Positions 56,256 to 64,000 of a stretch of 64,000 nucleotides of DNA are shown here, piece by piece (positions within the stretch are counted from its first letter, which is position 1; every line of letters starts with the position of its first letter). Source of the DNA: a virus; IMG/VR virus record IMGVR_UViG_3300028581_000024, positions 28,063-92,062 of that record; one strand, 5' to 3'. Both the position numbers and the translations under genes were made by a program. Under the pieces are notes generated by a model that searched no databases, was not told the DNA's origin, and was given only the letters and a program-made list of their open reading frames with translations.

Positions 56256-57065
56256 GTGATAGGTGTAGGAATAATAACGTGTAATAGACCGCATTTCTTT
56301 GTAAAATGTTTTAGAGCAATACCTAAGAATGTAGAGTTAGTTGCAATAAATGATGGGGCTAACTTTGAAGATTGGACTAAACTATTGAATGAAAAACCGT
56401 TTCACTATATTCATAATGAGATTAACCTGGGTGTAGGTAAATCTAAGAACAAGGCGTTGAGATATCTCATTGAAAAGGGTTGTACAGATTTATTCTTAAT
56501 TGAAGATGATATAATAGTAAAGAATGAAGGTGTATTTGAAGAATACATCAGGGCAAAAGATATTACTGGTATTCAGCATTTTAATTTTGGTTATCACGGT
56601 CCAGCAAATAAAGACGGAGTATCTGGTGGTCCACCAAAGCCTCGTTATGTAATTGATTATGGGGAAATTAAGATAGCTTTTAACAGACATAGTGTAGGGG
56701 CATTTTGTTATTACAGTAGACAGGCTATTGAAAAGGTTGGCTATATTGATGAGGATTATACTAATGCTTTCGAACATGTAGATCACGATTACAGAGTTTT
56801 TAAGGCTGGTATGGGTGGCCCGTATTGGCATTTTCCAGATATTTCCAATAGTACAGAGTACCTCGATGAAATAGAATGCTCAGAAAAGAGTAGCGCGATT
56901 AGACCTAGAGATGATTGGAGAAAAAATATTGAGCAAGGCGTTACACTATTCAAACAAAAGCATGGCTATTTACCAGCATGGCAAGGTTGTGTACCTGATA
57001 TGGATGACAAAAAGGTAAAAAGGGTGTTGAAGGATATACAGCGATTTCACGCTAAAAGGGATTAA
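56256..57065 (+). CDS. GT-A glycosyltransferase (family 2-like)
   Basis: A 269-residue protein with GTG start. VGIITCNRPHFFVKCFRAI is the GT2 opening, NLGVGKSKNKAL the nucleotide region, and LFLIEDDIIV the metal-binding EDD. AFEHVDHDYRVFKAG is the acceptor-side region. It begins the glycan island and is followed 14 bases later by a second GT-A-like gene. Likely modifies host surface or phage sugar; target unknown. Confidence 0.82.
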   Translation: MIGVGIITCNRPHFFVKCFRAIPKNVELVAINDGANFEDWTKLLNEKPFHYIHNEINLGVGKSKNKALRYLIEKGCTDLFLIEDDIIVKNEGVFEEYIRAKDITGIQHFNFGYHGPANKDGVSGGPPKPRYVIDYGEIKIAFNRHSVGAFCYYSRQAIEKVGYIDEDYTNAFEHVDHDYRVFKAGMGGPYWHFPDISNSTEYLDEIECSEKSSAIRPRDDWRKNIEQGVTLFKQKHGYLPAWQGCVPDMDDKKVKRVLKDIQRFHAKRD

Positions 57066-57079
57066 TTATCTACAGTTTT

Positions 57080-57970
57080 ATGCCACAAAATAAAAAAATA
57101 GCATTTGGAGTTAATTTATTTGGAAAATCTATACGCTCGGATCTATGTATTGAGTCTTTAGTTAAGCTAAAAGAAAAATTTCCTGATATTATAGATTTAT
57201 ATAATATACAATTCGAAGATAGAGCTATAGTGGGCAGAGAGCACCTCGCATTTAAAACGCTATATGTACTCAAAGAATCTAATAAAACTCATGTTCCTGC
57301 CTCAGAAAGAACTATTCCTTTGATGCGTGAAATTTTTGATAGGTTGGCTGAATTAAATTATGAGTATTTTGCTTTTACCAATGATGATATAATAGTGTCT
57401 GATCGATTGATAAAGTTTTTTCAAGAAACAGATTATGACACATGGCCTGTAAGCAGGTTAGCAATCGATCCGGTTTCTACTCTTTCCGATCCAATTACTG
57501 GTGATCATTATCAAGTAGCAGGGTTTGATACTTTTATTATAAAAACAAGTTGGTGGAAACAGCATTCACAAAAATTTCCCAATTACATATTAGGTCACCC
57601 GTGTTGGGATGTTCATTATGCAACACTTTGCTTAAGACATGGCAATTCAAGATTTTGTAATGACTGGCCGCCACCTACATTTCATATTAAGCATGATGGC
57701 GGTACACAATACTCTTCTGCTGATCTAGATTATAATAATAGCTTATATTGGCAGCCTTGTAAGTTTGATGTGGATATGTGGCACAACTACTTGTTTAATG
57801 TGCTACTAGTTCGGCCTGGACAAAATTATTGGCAGCCGCATCCTAACGAAGCAGAGCTAGAGAAATTGTATTTTAATGATGAGTGGTTTAAGAATAATTA
57901 CTGGTCGTATGAAGAGTTTCAGCGTAAGCTGGCTGCGCAGTATTTACAAGCTACTGGTTATTACCAGTAA
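57080..57970 (+). CDS. GT-A-like glycosyltransferase-related protein
   Basis: A 296-residue protein with a Rossmann-like pattern: YFAFTNDDIIVSDRLIKFF contains a DD motif like the metal site of GT-A enzymes, and GFDTFIIKTSWW and ILGHPCWDVHYATL follow. The C-terminal Trp-rich part is unusual. It seems cotranscribed with the preceding GT2. Nine bases overlap the convergent gene at the end. Family not firmly assigned. Confidence 0.6.
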   Translation: MPQNKKIAFGVNLFGKSIRSDLCIESLVKLKEKFPDIIDLYNIQFEDRAIVGREHLAFKTLYVLKESNKTHVPASERTIPLMREIFDRLAELNYEYFAFTNDDIIVSDRLIKFFQETDYDTWPVSRLAIDPVSTLSDPITGDHYQVAGFDTFIIKTSWWKQHSQKFPNYILGHPCWDVHYATLCLRHGNSRFCNDWPPPTFHIKHDGGTQYSSADLDYNNSLYWQPCKFDVDMWHNYLFNVLLVRPGQNYWQPHPNEAELEKLYFNDEWFKNNYWSYEEFQRKLAAQYLQATGYYQ

Positions 57971-58827
57971 GTACCATCTTCGACAAGTTTATACCCTTCG
58001 GGAGTTTCTTCTGCGGATGGTCTTGTCCAGAAGTCATTATAAAAATGGTTAAATATCTTCATCTGTTCCCATCTCTTGCCCTTGATACCAAACATAAGCT
58101 GCAGTGAGCCACCTAAGTGAATAGCCTGCTTGTTAATTTGTTTAGCAAATGATGTCAATGGTAAAGAAGATGCACCGGTTCCAATTAACGCCACATCAAA
58201 CTCAACACTAGACATTTGCTGTTTAATATCATCAACCATCTCTTTCCAAGTACTATACTTATTTTTATTACCAGAAATTGCTTTGCTCGTTGGGTGGTAG
58301 ATTGTTTTTAGGTTAAACTCTGGTAAAACTTTGGAATTAGCCCATATATTCTCTCGTTGCTCAAACTGCTTTTTGATAGTTTCAACAAACGGGCTTATAA
58401 CTAAAACATTCTTTCCTTCAAGAGTGCTACTCCAGGGAATTCCGCTATAAAAAGGTTCAAGCGATTGTAGATCAACCAAAACACTATTGGGGTTACGGCT
58501 CTTAATAAAGCGAAGCTCAAAATCTCCTAGACCTCTATTCCATGGAGATATTATGTCCGTATTGGCAACAGCATCAGAGAGTTGTTCTGCAAAGTAAATC
58601 CTTGCTTCTTCCGTTTGTGGAAATACACCTGCATTGATAAAGATTTCACGCTCAATAGTTGGGTTCCAAATAATTGGATTTTGGTTATGGTGCTTTGCAT
58701 GGAAATAGTTGTATGCACACATTAATTCTGCATTACCAATTTTACCTATACAGAAAGGGTCCTTACTTTTAAACTTCTCCAGAATTTCAACAGCACCATC
58801 TAAAAACCCTAAAACATTAAAACTCAT
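57961..58827 (-). CDS. GT-D-type glycosyltransferase-like protein
   Basis: A 288-residue protein. FCIGKIGNAELMCAYNYF resembles the GT-D acidic motif region. VLVISPFVETIKKQFEQRE, FDVALIGTGASSLPL and IHLGGSLQLMFGIKGKRW are hallmarks of a widespread family of this fold. The frame is open to 58938, but the ATG at 58827 (MSFNVLGFLDG) is preferred because the upstream part lies over the divergent promoter. A TGGATT 27 bases upstream may be its -35. Confidence 0.68.
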   Translation of the reverse strand: MSFNVLGFLDGAVEILEKFKSKDPFCIGKIGNAELMCAYNYFHAKHHNQNPIIWNPTIEREIFINAGVFPQTEEARIYFAEQLSDAVANTDIISPWNRGLGDFELRFIKSRNPNSVLVDLQSLEPFYSGIPWSSTLEGKNVLVISPFVETIKKQFEQRENIWANSKVLPEFNLKTIYHPTSKAISGNKNKYSTWKEMVDDIKQQMSSVEFDVALIGTGASSLPLTSFAKQINKQAIHLGGSLQLMFGIKGKRWEQMKIFNHFYNDFWTRPSAEETPEGYKLVEDGTYW

Positions 58828-58850
58828 ATAGTATATTAAGATATAGTCTG

Positions 58851-58878
58851 TTGAAATCCATTGGATGTATAATAAAAT
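58851..58878 (+). promoter_or_regulatory. Early sigma70-type promoter of the glycosyltransferase operon
   Basis: TTGAAA (58851-58856), a 16-base spacer, TAAAAT (58873-58878), 6 bases, ATG at 58885. Confidence 0.65.
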
Positions 58879-58884
58879 TATAAC

Positions 58885-59661
58885 ATGAAGAAAGTACTCG
58901 TAAGCTACGCTACTCCGAATTATTATTTGAGCCAACAATACTTGGTAGCCTCATCAAAACAGTTCTTTAATGCACACGCTTCATATACCCCAGAATTAAT
59001 TGATGAGGCGTTTATAGAGAAAAATAAACATATTTTTACCCTTTCAAGAGGTGGTGGTTACTGGTTATGGAAGCCATATATTATACAGAAAGTACTCTCA
59101 ATGCTTTCGGAAGGAGATTTTTTGTTTTATATAGATAGTGGTAACCTTATTACAGGTGATATTAACTCTTTATTTGATATTTGTACTCGTGATAGCCGTG
59201 GTATATTATTTTTCGATAATAGAGATGGATGTCCCGAGGGCGGTACATGGAAAAATGATATGTGGACTAAGTTTGATTGCTTTGAAGTGATGAAATGTAA
59301 TACAGAAGAATATATTAACGGGAATCAAATTGATGGATCCTATGTTTTAGTACAAAAAAATAAGTTTTCTGTTGATTTCTTCAACGAGTATCTCACGTGG
59401 TGTGAAACAGGAACTATTATTACAGATGAGCCAAGTATACTGGGTAAAGATTATCCGGCGTTTCGACAGCACCGACATGATCAATCTATTTTATCGTTAA
59501 TGGCCATAAAGTACAAATTACCTATATCTCGGGAGCCTTCGGAGTGGGGAAACCATCTAATAAATGAAAAATCTGAATATGGTCAGTTATTCATGCACCA
59601 CAGGGGCGTTCTTGCTCGTTGTGGAGACGTCCTTGACAAATATAAAGTTCAATTCGAATGA
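58885..59661 (+). CDS. Glycosyltransferase-like protein
   Basis: A 258-residue protein. GGGYWLWKPYIIQKVL and FLFYIDSGNLI (a D-x-G form of the metal site) followed by DQSILSLMAIKY are typical of a sugar-transferase family common in phage and bacterial polysaccharide loci. First gene of a three-gene operon; its stop overlaps the next start (ATGA). Acceptor unknown. Confidence 0.7.
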   Translation: MKKVLVSYATPNYYLSQQYLVASSKQFFNAHASYTPELIDEAFIEKNKHIFTLSRGGGYWLWKPYIIQKVLSMLSEGDFLFYIDSGNLITGDINSLFDICTRDSRGILFFDNRDGCPEGGTWKNDMWTKFDCFEVMKCNTEEYINGNQIDGSYVLVQKNKFSVDFFNEYLTWCETGTIITDEPSILGKDYPAFRQHRHDQSILSLMAIKYKLPISREPSEWGNHLINEKSEYGQLFMHHRGVLARCGDVLDKYKVQFE

Positions 59662-60593
59662 GTAACCTGGTATACGTTTTTCTTAATAGTCAATTTAATA
59701 GCAACGTAAGTGATAAGAAAACTTACAGTTACCCCTGTCTTCCTGATTATTATCTTAAAACTATAGAGTATAATTCAAAGAACTTTAATAATAGTTATTT
59801 CCTATTACAACAGAGTGAGATTGACAAAATTAAGAACCGTGTACCTTCAAATATTAATCTTATTTCTATTGAAGAGAGTGTTCTCTGTACGGATGAATTT
59901 AAAGTTATATTACAATTATTAGAATCTCTTTGGCCTCGCTACAAAAATGAAGTCTTTTTATATCACGCATTTATGCGCTTAATAATTCTAGGCATTTTTG
60001 TAGAAAAGAATAACCTAGAAAATGTAGTACATTTAGAGGCTGATAATCTTGTTTACTCAAATAATCTCGCACAATTCAGCTCTGTATTCAACGAAGGTGA
60101 GTTCGGTTATAGTGTTGTTTCACCGTTTGTTGCTGCACCTGGAATTCTATACTTTAGAGACAGTAGGGCAGGTAATAATTTTATTAATAGAATTGTAAAG
60201 CTTCTTATAAAAGGAGAAGCTGCTATAAAGCAAGCAACAGGGGTTCATTTTGATTACATTACAGATATGAATTTTCTTGACGTAATTGCGCGTGGACAAA
60301 AGTTTTTTAAATTGTTACCCAGTCTACCTTTTGGTGAACAATCACAAAATTTTGGCCAATTTAATATGCTGTTTGACCCTGCTTCTTATGGTCAATTCTT
60401 AGGGGGTACTAATAATGGTCATCCGCAAGGTTATACTGAACCAGCCCATTTTATTGGTTCACAGATTATTTCAAAACAAATTGAAGTTGTGTTTGATAAA
60501 AAACCGTTTGTTATCTATGAAGGTAAGCAGGTTCCTTTATATAATCTACACTTACATAACAAACAAGTTATAGAGAAGTTTCTCCATGAATAG
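59658..60593 (+). CDS. Glycosyltransferase-like protein
   Basis: A 311-residue protein. NVVHLEADNLVYSNN could be the GT-A metal strand (E-A-D), with NFINRIVKLLIKGEA and FDYITDMNFLDVIARGQ later. The family cannot be named with confidence. Overlaps of 4 and 8 bases with both neighbours make it part of the operon. Confidence 0.55.
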   Translation: MSNLVYVFLNSQFNSNVSDKKTYSYPCLPDYYLKTIEYNSKNFNNSYFLLQQSEIDKIKNRVPSNINLISIEESVLCTDEFKVILQLLESLWPRYKNEVFLYHAFMRLIILGIFVEKNNLENVVHLEADNLVYSNNLAQFSSVFNEGEFGYSVVSPFVAAPGILYFRDSRAGNNFINRIVKLLIKGEAAIKQATGVHFDYITDMNFLDVIARGQKFFKLLPSLPFGEQSQNFGQFNMLFDPASYGQFLGGTNNGHPQGYTEPAHFIGSQIISKQIEVVFDKKPFVIYEGKQVPLYNLHLHNKQVIEKFLHE

Positions 60594-61365
60594 TGAAAAT
60601 ATTATTACTTCGGATAAATTTCTAGAATTATCAACAAATTATATATCAAGGCAAAAGACCCACATTGATATTACACCAGAAAAAAATATATTCTTTGTTA
60701 AAACAGATTTTTTGGAGTTTTTTGCTACCAATATATTGCCAAAAATTTATTACCCATTTACTCTCATTACTCACGAATCAGATTATCAAATACCAGGTAA
60801 CTATGAACATATTTTAAATAACCCATTTCTTAAGAAATGGTATGGAATGAATGTACACATATTGCATGAAAAGATTCAAGCAATACCAATTGGATTAGCT
60901 AACGCAGAATGGCCACACGGCAATATAGATGCTCTTGTGCGTGTTCTCAGAAAAGACACACCCAAAACTAAATTAGTGTACTGCAATTATAAGATTGAAA
61001 CGAATACTACCGAGCGTATGAAGGCGCTTAAAATGCTAAAAGGGTGTGATTTTATTGATTTTGATTTTAATTTACACTCCTTTGAGGAATATATCGAAAA
61101 GCTTAGCAGCTACAAGTATGTAATATCACCACCAGGTAATAGCATTGACTGTCATAGAGTTTGGGAATCTATCTATGTTAAAACAGTTCCTATCTGTCTT
61201 AAGAGTCTACCGATGGTATATTTTAAGAATTGTCCAATACTCTTTATCAATGACTGGTCGCAGATAACAGAAACTTTTTTACAAGAAAATTACAATAAAT
61301 CAATTGCTAAAAGTACAGAGTTAGCAGATTTTCTTTTCTATGAAAACTTGTTACTTAACAGCTAG
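60586..61365 (+). CDS. Exostosin-like glycosyltransferase
   Basis: A 259-residue protein. YVISPPGNSIDCHRVWESIY followed by VPICLKSLPMVYFKNCPI matches the exostosin/GT47-like core, where the Glu contacts the nucleotide sugar. The N-terminal half has IFFVKTDFLEFF. It ends the operon and overlaps the convergent reductase gene by 15 bases. Confidence 0.72.
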   Translation: MNSENIITSDKFLELSTNYISRQKTHIDITPEKNIFFVKTDFLEFFATNILPKIYYPFTLITHESDYQIPGNYEHILNNPFLKKWYGMNVHILHEKIQAIPIGLANAEWPHGNIDALVRVLRKDTPKTKLVYCNYKIETNTTERMKALKMLKGCDFIDFDFNLHSFEEYIEKLSSYKYVISPPGNSIDCHRVWESIYVKTVPICLKSLPMVYFKNCPILFINDWSQITETFLQENYNKSIAKSTELADFLFYENLLLNS

Positions 61366-62238
61366 TAAGTCTTTGGTGTAGTCGTTAAGACAGTCTTTCC
61401 AATCACGCATATAGTTCTGCTTTAACGAGTTAAGTTTAAAGTTTATTAATGCTTCAGAATATGGGCGCTCGGCAAAATATTCTTTGCTAAAATAATCTGA
61501 TGTTGTGGGTGTTACGATAATGCTTGGGTCAACAAGATTGCAAAAGTGTTTTGCTACATCAAAGCGGCTACAATCGCCACCGCAGACTAAGTGATATAAC
61601 CCTGGTAGTAATCCGGATTGAGCGTATCGTATAATGTTTAGTGAAAATTCATTAGTATATGTTGGAGTGCCTAATTTATCGGTAACAGCAAAAATTTCTT
61701 TTTTACCTTCAAGAATTTGATTGTATATCTTTTTAATAAATTTTTTATCTTTTTGCAAGCTACCCATCATCCAGCCAGCTCGAAAAATATATGCATTTTT
61801 ATATCTTAATACAGCTTTTTCGCCTTCGAACTTACTCTTACCATAGATACTAAGCGGCACGGGAGTATCATACTCAGTATAAGCGTTTTGTTTGCCGTCA
61901 AAAATACCTGCTGTCGAAATATGAATAAGAGGCTTATCTTTTTTTCTAGCTATATGAGTAACGATATCGGCACCGAGAGCATTTGTACTGTAGGTTTGGT
62001 CTTTATGGGTTTCGCAATACTCTAGATCTGTGAGTGCTGCAAAATTAACTATTATATCAGGGTTAAAGGTTTCTATACTCTTATTACAGAAATTATAATC
62101 GGTAATATCGCCATACTTTAACCATTTTTCGTTTACATCTATATCATAAGCATCTATAGAACATGTATTAGAAAAATTATTGTAAAATGCTTTACCGAGC
62201 ATTCCACCACAACCAATAATCCAAATCTTATAGTTCAT
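61351..62238 (-). CDS. rmlD: dTDP-4-dehydrorhamnose reductase-like (RmlD)
   Basis: A 295-residue SDR protein. IIGCGGMLGKAFYN is the Rossmann motif, VNFAALTDLEYCE and HISTAGIFDG follow, and YGKSKFEGEK contains catalytic Tyr and Lys. AYIFRAGWMMG and the length fit RmlD, the last step of dTDP-rhamnose formation. Last gene of a minus-strand operon with the heptosyltransferase-like gene. It is the second such reductase in the window and is only distantly similar to the first. Confidence 0.83.
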   Translation of the reverse strand: MNYKIWIIGCGGMLGKAFYNNFSNTCSIDAYDIDVNEKWLKYGDITDYNFCNKSIETFNPDIIVNFAALTDLEYCETHKDQTYSTNALGADIVTHIARKKDKPLIHISTAGIFDGKQNAYTEYDTPVPLSIYGKSKFEGEKAVLRYKNAYIFRAGWMMGSLQKDKKFIKKIYNQILEGKKEIFAVTDKLGTPTYTNEFSLNIIRYAQSGLLPGLYHLVCGGDCSRFDVAKHFCNLVDPSIIVTPTTSDYFSKEYFAERPYSEALINFKLNSLKQNYMRDWKDCLNDYTKDLLAVK

Positions 62239-62450
62239 AAAATAGTATTAAACTCTTCATTTAATTCAATAAGAATTTCTTGACGACGGCGCTGCAAGCA
62301 TTCACATTTTTCACCACCAGCTCTACGGTCTTCAAGAGGTATAATAGTGTTATTGGATATATTATGATTTTGCATCCATGTAATCCAAAGCTCTGTCAAC
62401 TCCGCTATTAAGTCAACTATTTTATTTGGAATTATAGTAAGTTTTGACAT
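62235..62450 (-). CDS. Small hypothetical protein
   Basis: A 71-residue protein, MSKLTIIPNKIVDLIAELTEL, with an EKCECLQRRRQE helix. The frame reaches 62480, but the ATG at 62450 reduces overlap with the gene before it. Coupled to rmlD by four bases. Helical, heptad-like; function unknown. Confidence 0.55.
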   Translation of the reverse strand: MSKLTIIPNKIVDLIAELTELWITWMQNHNISNNTIIPLEDRRAGGEKCECLQRRRQEILIELNEEFNTIL

Positions 62451-62682
62451 TTTTGACGTGAGTATTTTGCTCGGCTTCATTTATTACGTTAGTAATCTTT
62501 TCATCAAGAAACCGTATAATAATACCTCTATTCTCGTTTAATACATTCATCTTATTTTCATTTTGAACGTATTCTTCATCAGATATAGACTTATTATGTA
62601 TCTTCTCCCTGCTAGTAAAGATTTTTATATTTTCAATTATAAGCTTATCAATTAACTCAGCTATACTGTATAAATTTGCCAT
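62422..62682 (-). CDS. Small hypothetical helical protein
   Basis: An 86-residue helical protein (SIAELIDKLIIENIKIF, IIIRFLDEKITNVINEAEQN). Overlaps the upstream stop by one base and the downstream start by 29 bases. With its neighbour it could form a small regulatory pair or a sugar-enzyme subunit. No family recognised. Confidence 0.55.
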   Translation of the reverse strand: MANLYSIAELIDKLIIENIKIFTSREKIHNKSISDEEYVQNENKMNVLNENRGIIIRFLDEKITNVINEAEQNTHVKNVKTYYNSK

Positions 62683-63626
62683 TATATTATCTCTTTTATC
62701 TTATCAAATAAAGCATGAGTTGTGCTCACAACTGTAGTCTTGCAAACTAGGTCTTTAAACAGTATTGCTTCACCTGCATTGTTACGATTAATAATAATAT
62801 AATTCATTTTACTATTTTTAAGGTTTGGTTTAACCCAAGTAGATATTACTGTTGCGTTACTCGGGCCACAGATAATGTTGCAATTTATACTAACTCTAGC
62901 GGTCTTAAAGAGATCAGGTTCTCCATAATAATCGCGTAAATTTATAACTCTAGGATGCCTAACAACGCTTGGCTGACTGGTGTAAATGACAACATGCTCG
63001 TTATTTTTAAGTTCGTCAATAAAGGGTGAAAAGTTGGCGTTATCCGATTGACCAGATGTAGCCATTTGATTGAAAATAAGAATTTTTTTATAATTTAAAT
63101 CATTTATAAAAGGTATGGAGTTTAAGTCAAAATTTTCATCATATAAGTCCATCAAATATTCGTTTTTATTCTTCCACATGTGACTCAGGTCAAATGTTGT
63201 ATTGTGAGTAGCATTGATGTTGCTCACAACTTGTTGAAAACATTTTAAATGCAAATCGTAATTATAGATAATACCATCCTCGTTACGAATATCTTTTGTG
63301 AACTCAATGCCTTTGACAGAGTCAGAAGGTTGCACACATGGGGGTGCAAACCATGTATTAATATACAGTACCCGATCTACTACTTTAAACTCCACAGATC
63401 TTTCTGATTCGCCTTGACCAATAGGTATACTGTTAATATCAATATGCTCTTCAACTATATCCTTTATATAATGATGGTTGTAGTAATTGGCAATTGCAGT
63501 TTTTTTACTAGGAAACTGCTTTAACAGCTCTTTCATAAATATTTTGGCAATCAAAGTGTCACCTAGGTGACCGTGATTAAAGAATACTACTTTATCAAAT
63601 GAATCAATAAAACTAATGTGTCCCAT
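62682..63626 (-). CDS. Heptosyltransferase-like (GT9-like) protein
   Basis: A 314-residue GT-B-like protein. VVFFNHGHLGDTLIAKIFMK resembles the start of heptosyltransferases (a GDxL motif). The second domain has ILIFNQMATSG, HVVIYTSQPSV and ICGPSNATVISTWV, where the GPS motif fits donor binding. It heads the minus operon that ends in rmlD. Substrate unknown; GT9 enzymes usually act on lipopolysaccharide-type sugars. Confidence 0.6.
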   Translation of the reverse strand: MGHISFIDSFDKVVFFNHGHLGDTLIAKIFMKELLKQFPSKKTAIANYYNHHYIKDIVEEHIDINSIPIGQGESERSVEFKVVDRVLYINTWFAPPCVQPSDSVKGIEFTKDIRNEDGIIYNYDLHLKCFQQVVSNINATHNTTFDLSHMWKNKNEYLMDLYDENFDLNSIPFINDLNYKKILIFNQMATSGQSDNANFSPFIDELKNNEHVVIYTSQPSVVRHPRVINLRDYYGEPDLFKTARVSINCNIICGPSNATVISTWVKPNLKNSKMNYIIINRNNAGEAILFKDLVCKTTVVSTTHALFDKIKEII

Positions 63627-63650
63627 CTTTAATTTAAGAATATTAGTCAG

Positions 63651-63992
63651 TTATGCAACAGGCGGCTGCAAGTTCTCTCTACCACTATGGCTTTGTGGTT
63701 TTTTATATAGCTTTTTAAAGTCTATAAAACTCTTATCGCTAGAATTGCAACGATGATACATTTTATACACTTTTTCTGTAGTTTTAATTTTTTCAATTAT
63801 GTATGAAATACATGTATCAATAATATGAAATTCGGAACAATTTTCAAAAACTTTACACCAGTCAAATACCTCATAGCCATCAAATTGTTGTACCTTAATT
63901 ATTTTTTTATCTGTTGGGTGAGGAATGATCCATTTACTTTCATGACCAGGTGATCCAATAATATCGTTTGTTACAATATATTCTTCATTTCT
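63651..63992 (-). pseudogene. C-terminal part of a further island protein, frame broken near the window edge
   Basis: An open frame of 113 codons with no early ATG, reading EEYIVTNDIIGSPGHESKW, later FDWCKVFENCSEFHIIDTCI and ending QSHSGRENLQPPVA. A TAA at 63993-63995 closes it five bases from the edge. Either the gene starts at a non-ATG codon, or there is a frameshift, or the sequence has an error here; the neighbouring frame reads on past the edge (QLKEMKNIL). It looks like the C-terminal domain of a larger carbohydrate-related protein. Family unassigned. Confidence 0.4.
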
Positions 63993-64000
63993 TTAAGTTG

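Noticed and set aside
58828-58938. N-terminal extension of the GT-D-like frame
   Set aside because: The extra 37 residues are hydrophobic low-complexity and overlap the start and promoter of the divergent gene.
1-64000. tRNA genes, CRISPR arrays, transposons, inteins, rRNA
   Set aside because: Looked for cloverleaf-like stretches, regular repeats, transposase motifs and split genes by eye; none convincing. A tRNA search program would be needed to exclude tRNAs fully.
1-64000. DpdA-type transglycosylase that would insert a deazaguanine into DNA
   Set aside because: No gene with the TGT-like pattern was seen; it may lie outside the window.

Overview
The window is a dense, A+T-rich piece of a T4-like contractile-tailed phage genome. 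It carries the large terminase, sheath, tube and baseplate genes together with a nearly complete T4-type replication and recombination set: family B polymerase, sliding clamp, clamp-loader ATPase, gp32, gp59-like loader, gp41 helicase, gp61 primase, UvsX, UvsY, UvsW, gp46/gp47, and the gp55 late sigma factor. The FolE/QueC/QueD/QueE/PhoH/FkbM cargo and the style of the small late proteins recall marine T4-like phages of the cyanophage/pelagiphage kind. That host guess is inference. I see no tRNA, CRISPR array, insertion sequence or ribosomal gene, and no gene-free stretch above 300 bases.

Layout. 1-2.6 kb: late gene, clamp loader, dUTPase, possible small terminase. 2.5-15.3 kb (minus): one structural block from terminase through tube-like protein, sheath, tube, tube initiator-like, chaperone-like, tube cap-like, wedge-like and hub-like proteins. 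15.3-17.5 kb (plus): late virion proteins and a gp14-like neck protein. 17.5-41.6 kb (mainly minus): replication genes in short early operons, with single late genes placed on the plus strand between them. The uvsX operon ends in a nucleotidyltransferase, QueC and a class II glutamine amidotransferase. 42-55.4 kb (mainly plus): late genes whose products often begin with a short capsid-targeting-like peptide, including a nuclease-like protein, two nucleotidyltransferase-type enzymes and a retropepsin-like protease. FolE, QueD, PhoH and QueE are interspersed. 55.4-64 kb: a glycine-rich tail protein and a glycan island of glycosyltransferases and a sugar-nucleotide reductase.

Three hidden layers stand out. 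First, many promoters place the start codon exactly at the expected transcription start. Early-type promoters read TTGATT-N16-TATAAT-N6-ATG and late-type ones read TATAAATA-N4-(A/G)TG, which predicts leaderless mRNAs and corrects several gene starts. Second, about sixteen late proteins carry an N-terminal peptide with an (L/I)xE-type site, like the T4 internal proteins cut by the gp21 prohead protease. This predicts a cargo of packaged proteins, some of them enzymes. Third, a complete but scattered 7-deazaguanine pathway (FolE, QueD, QueE, QueC plus an amidotransferase) is present. Its QueC has exchanged three zinc cysteines for alanines, which suggests a modified guanine in the phage DNA. All identifications come from reading the sequence; no database search was run.
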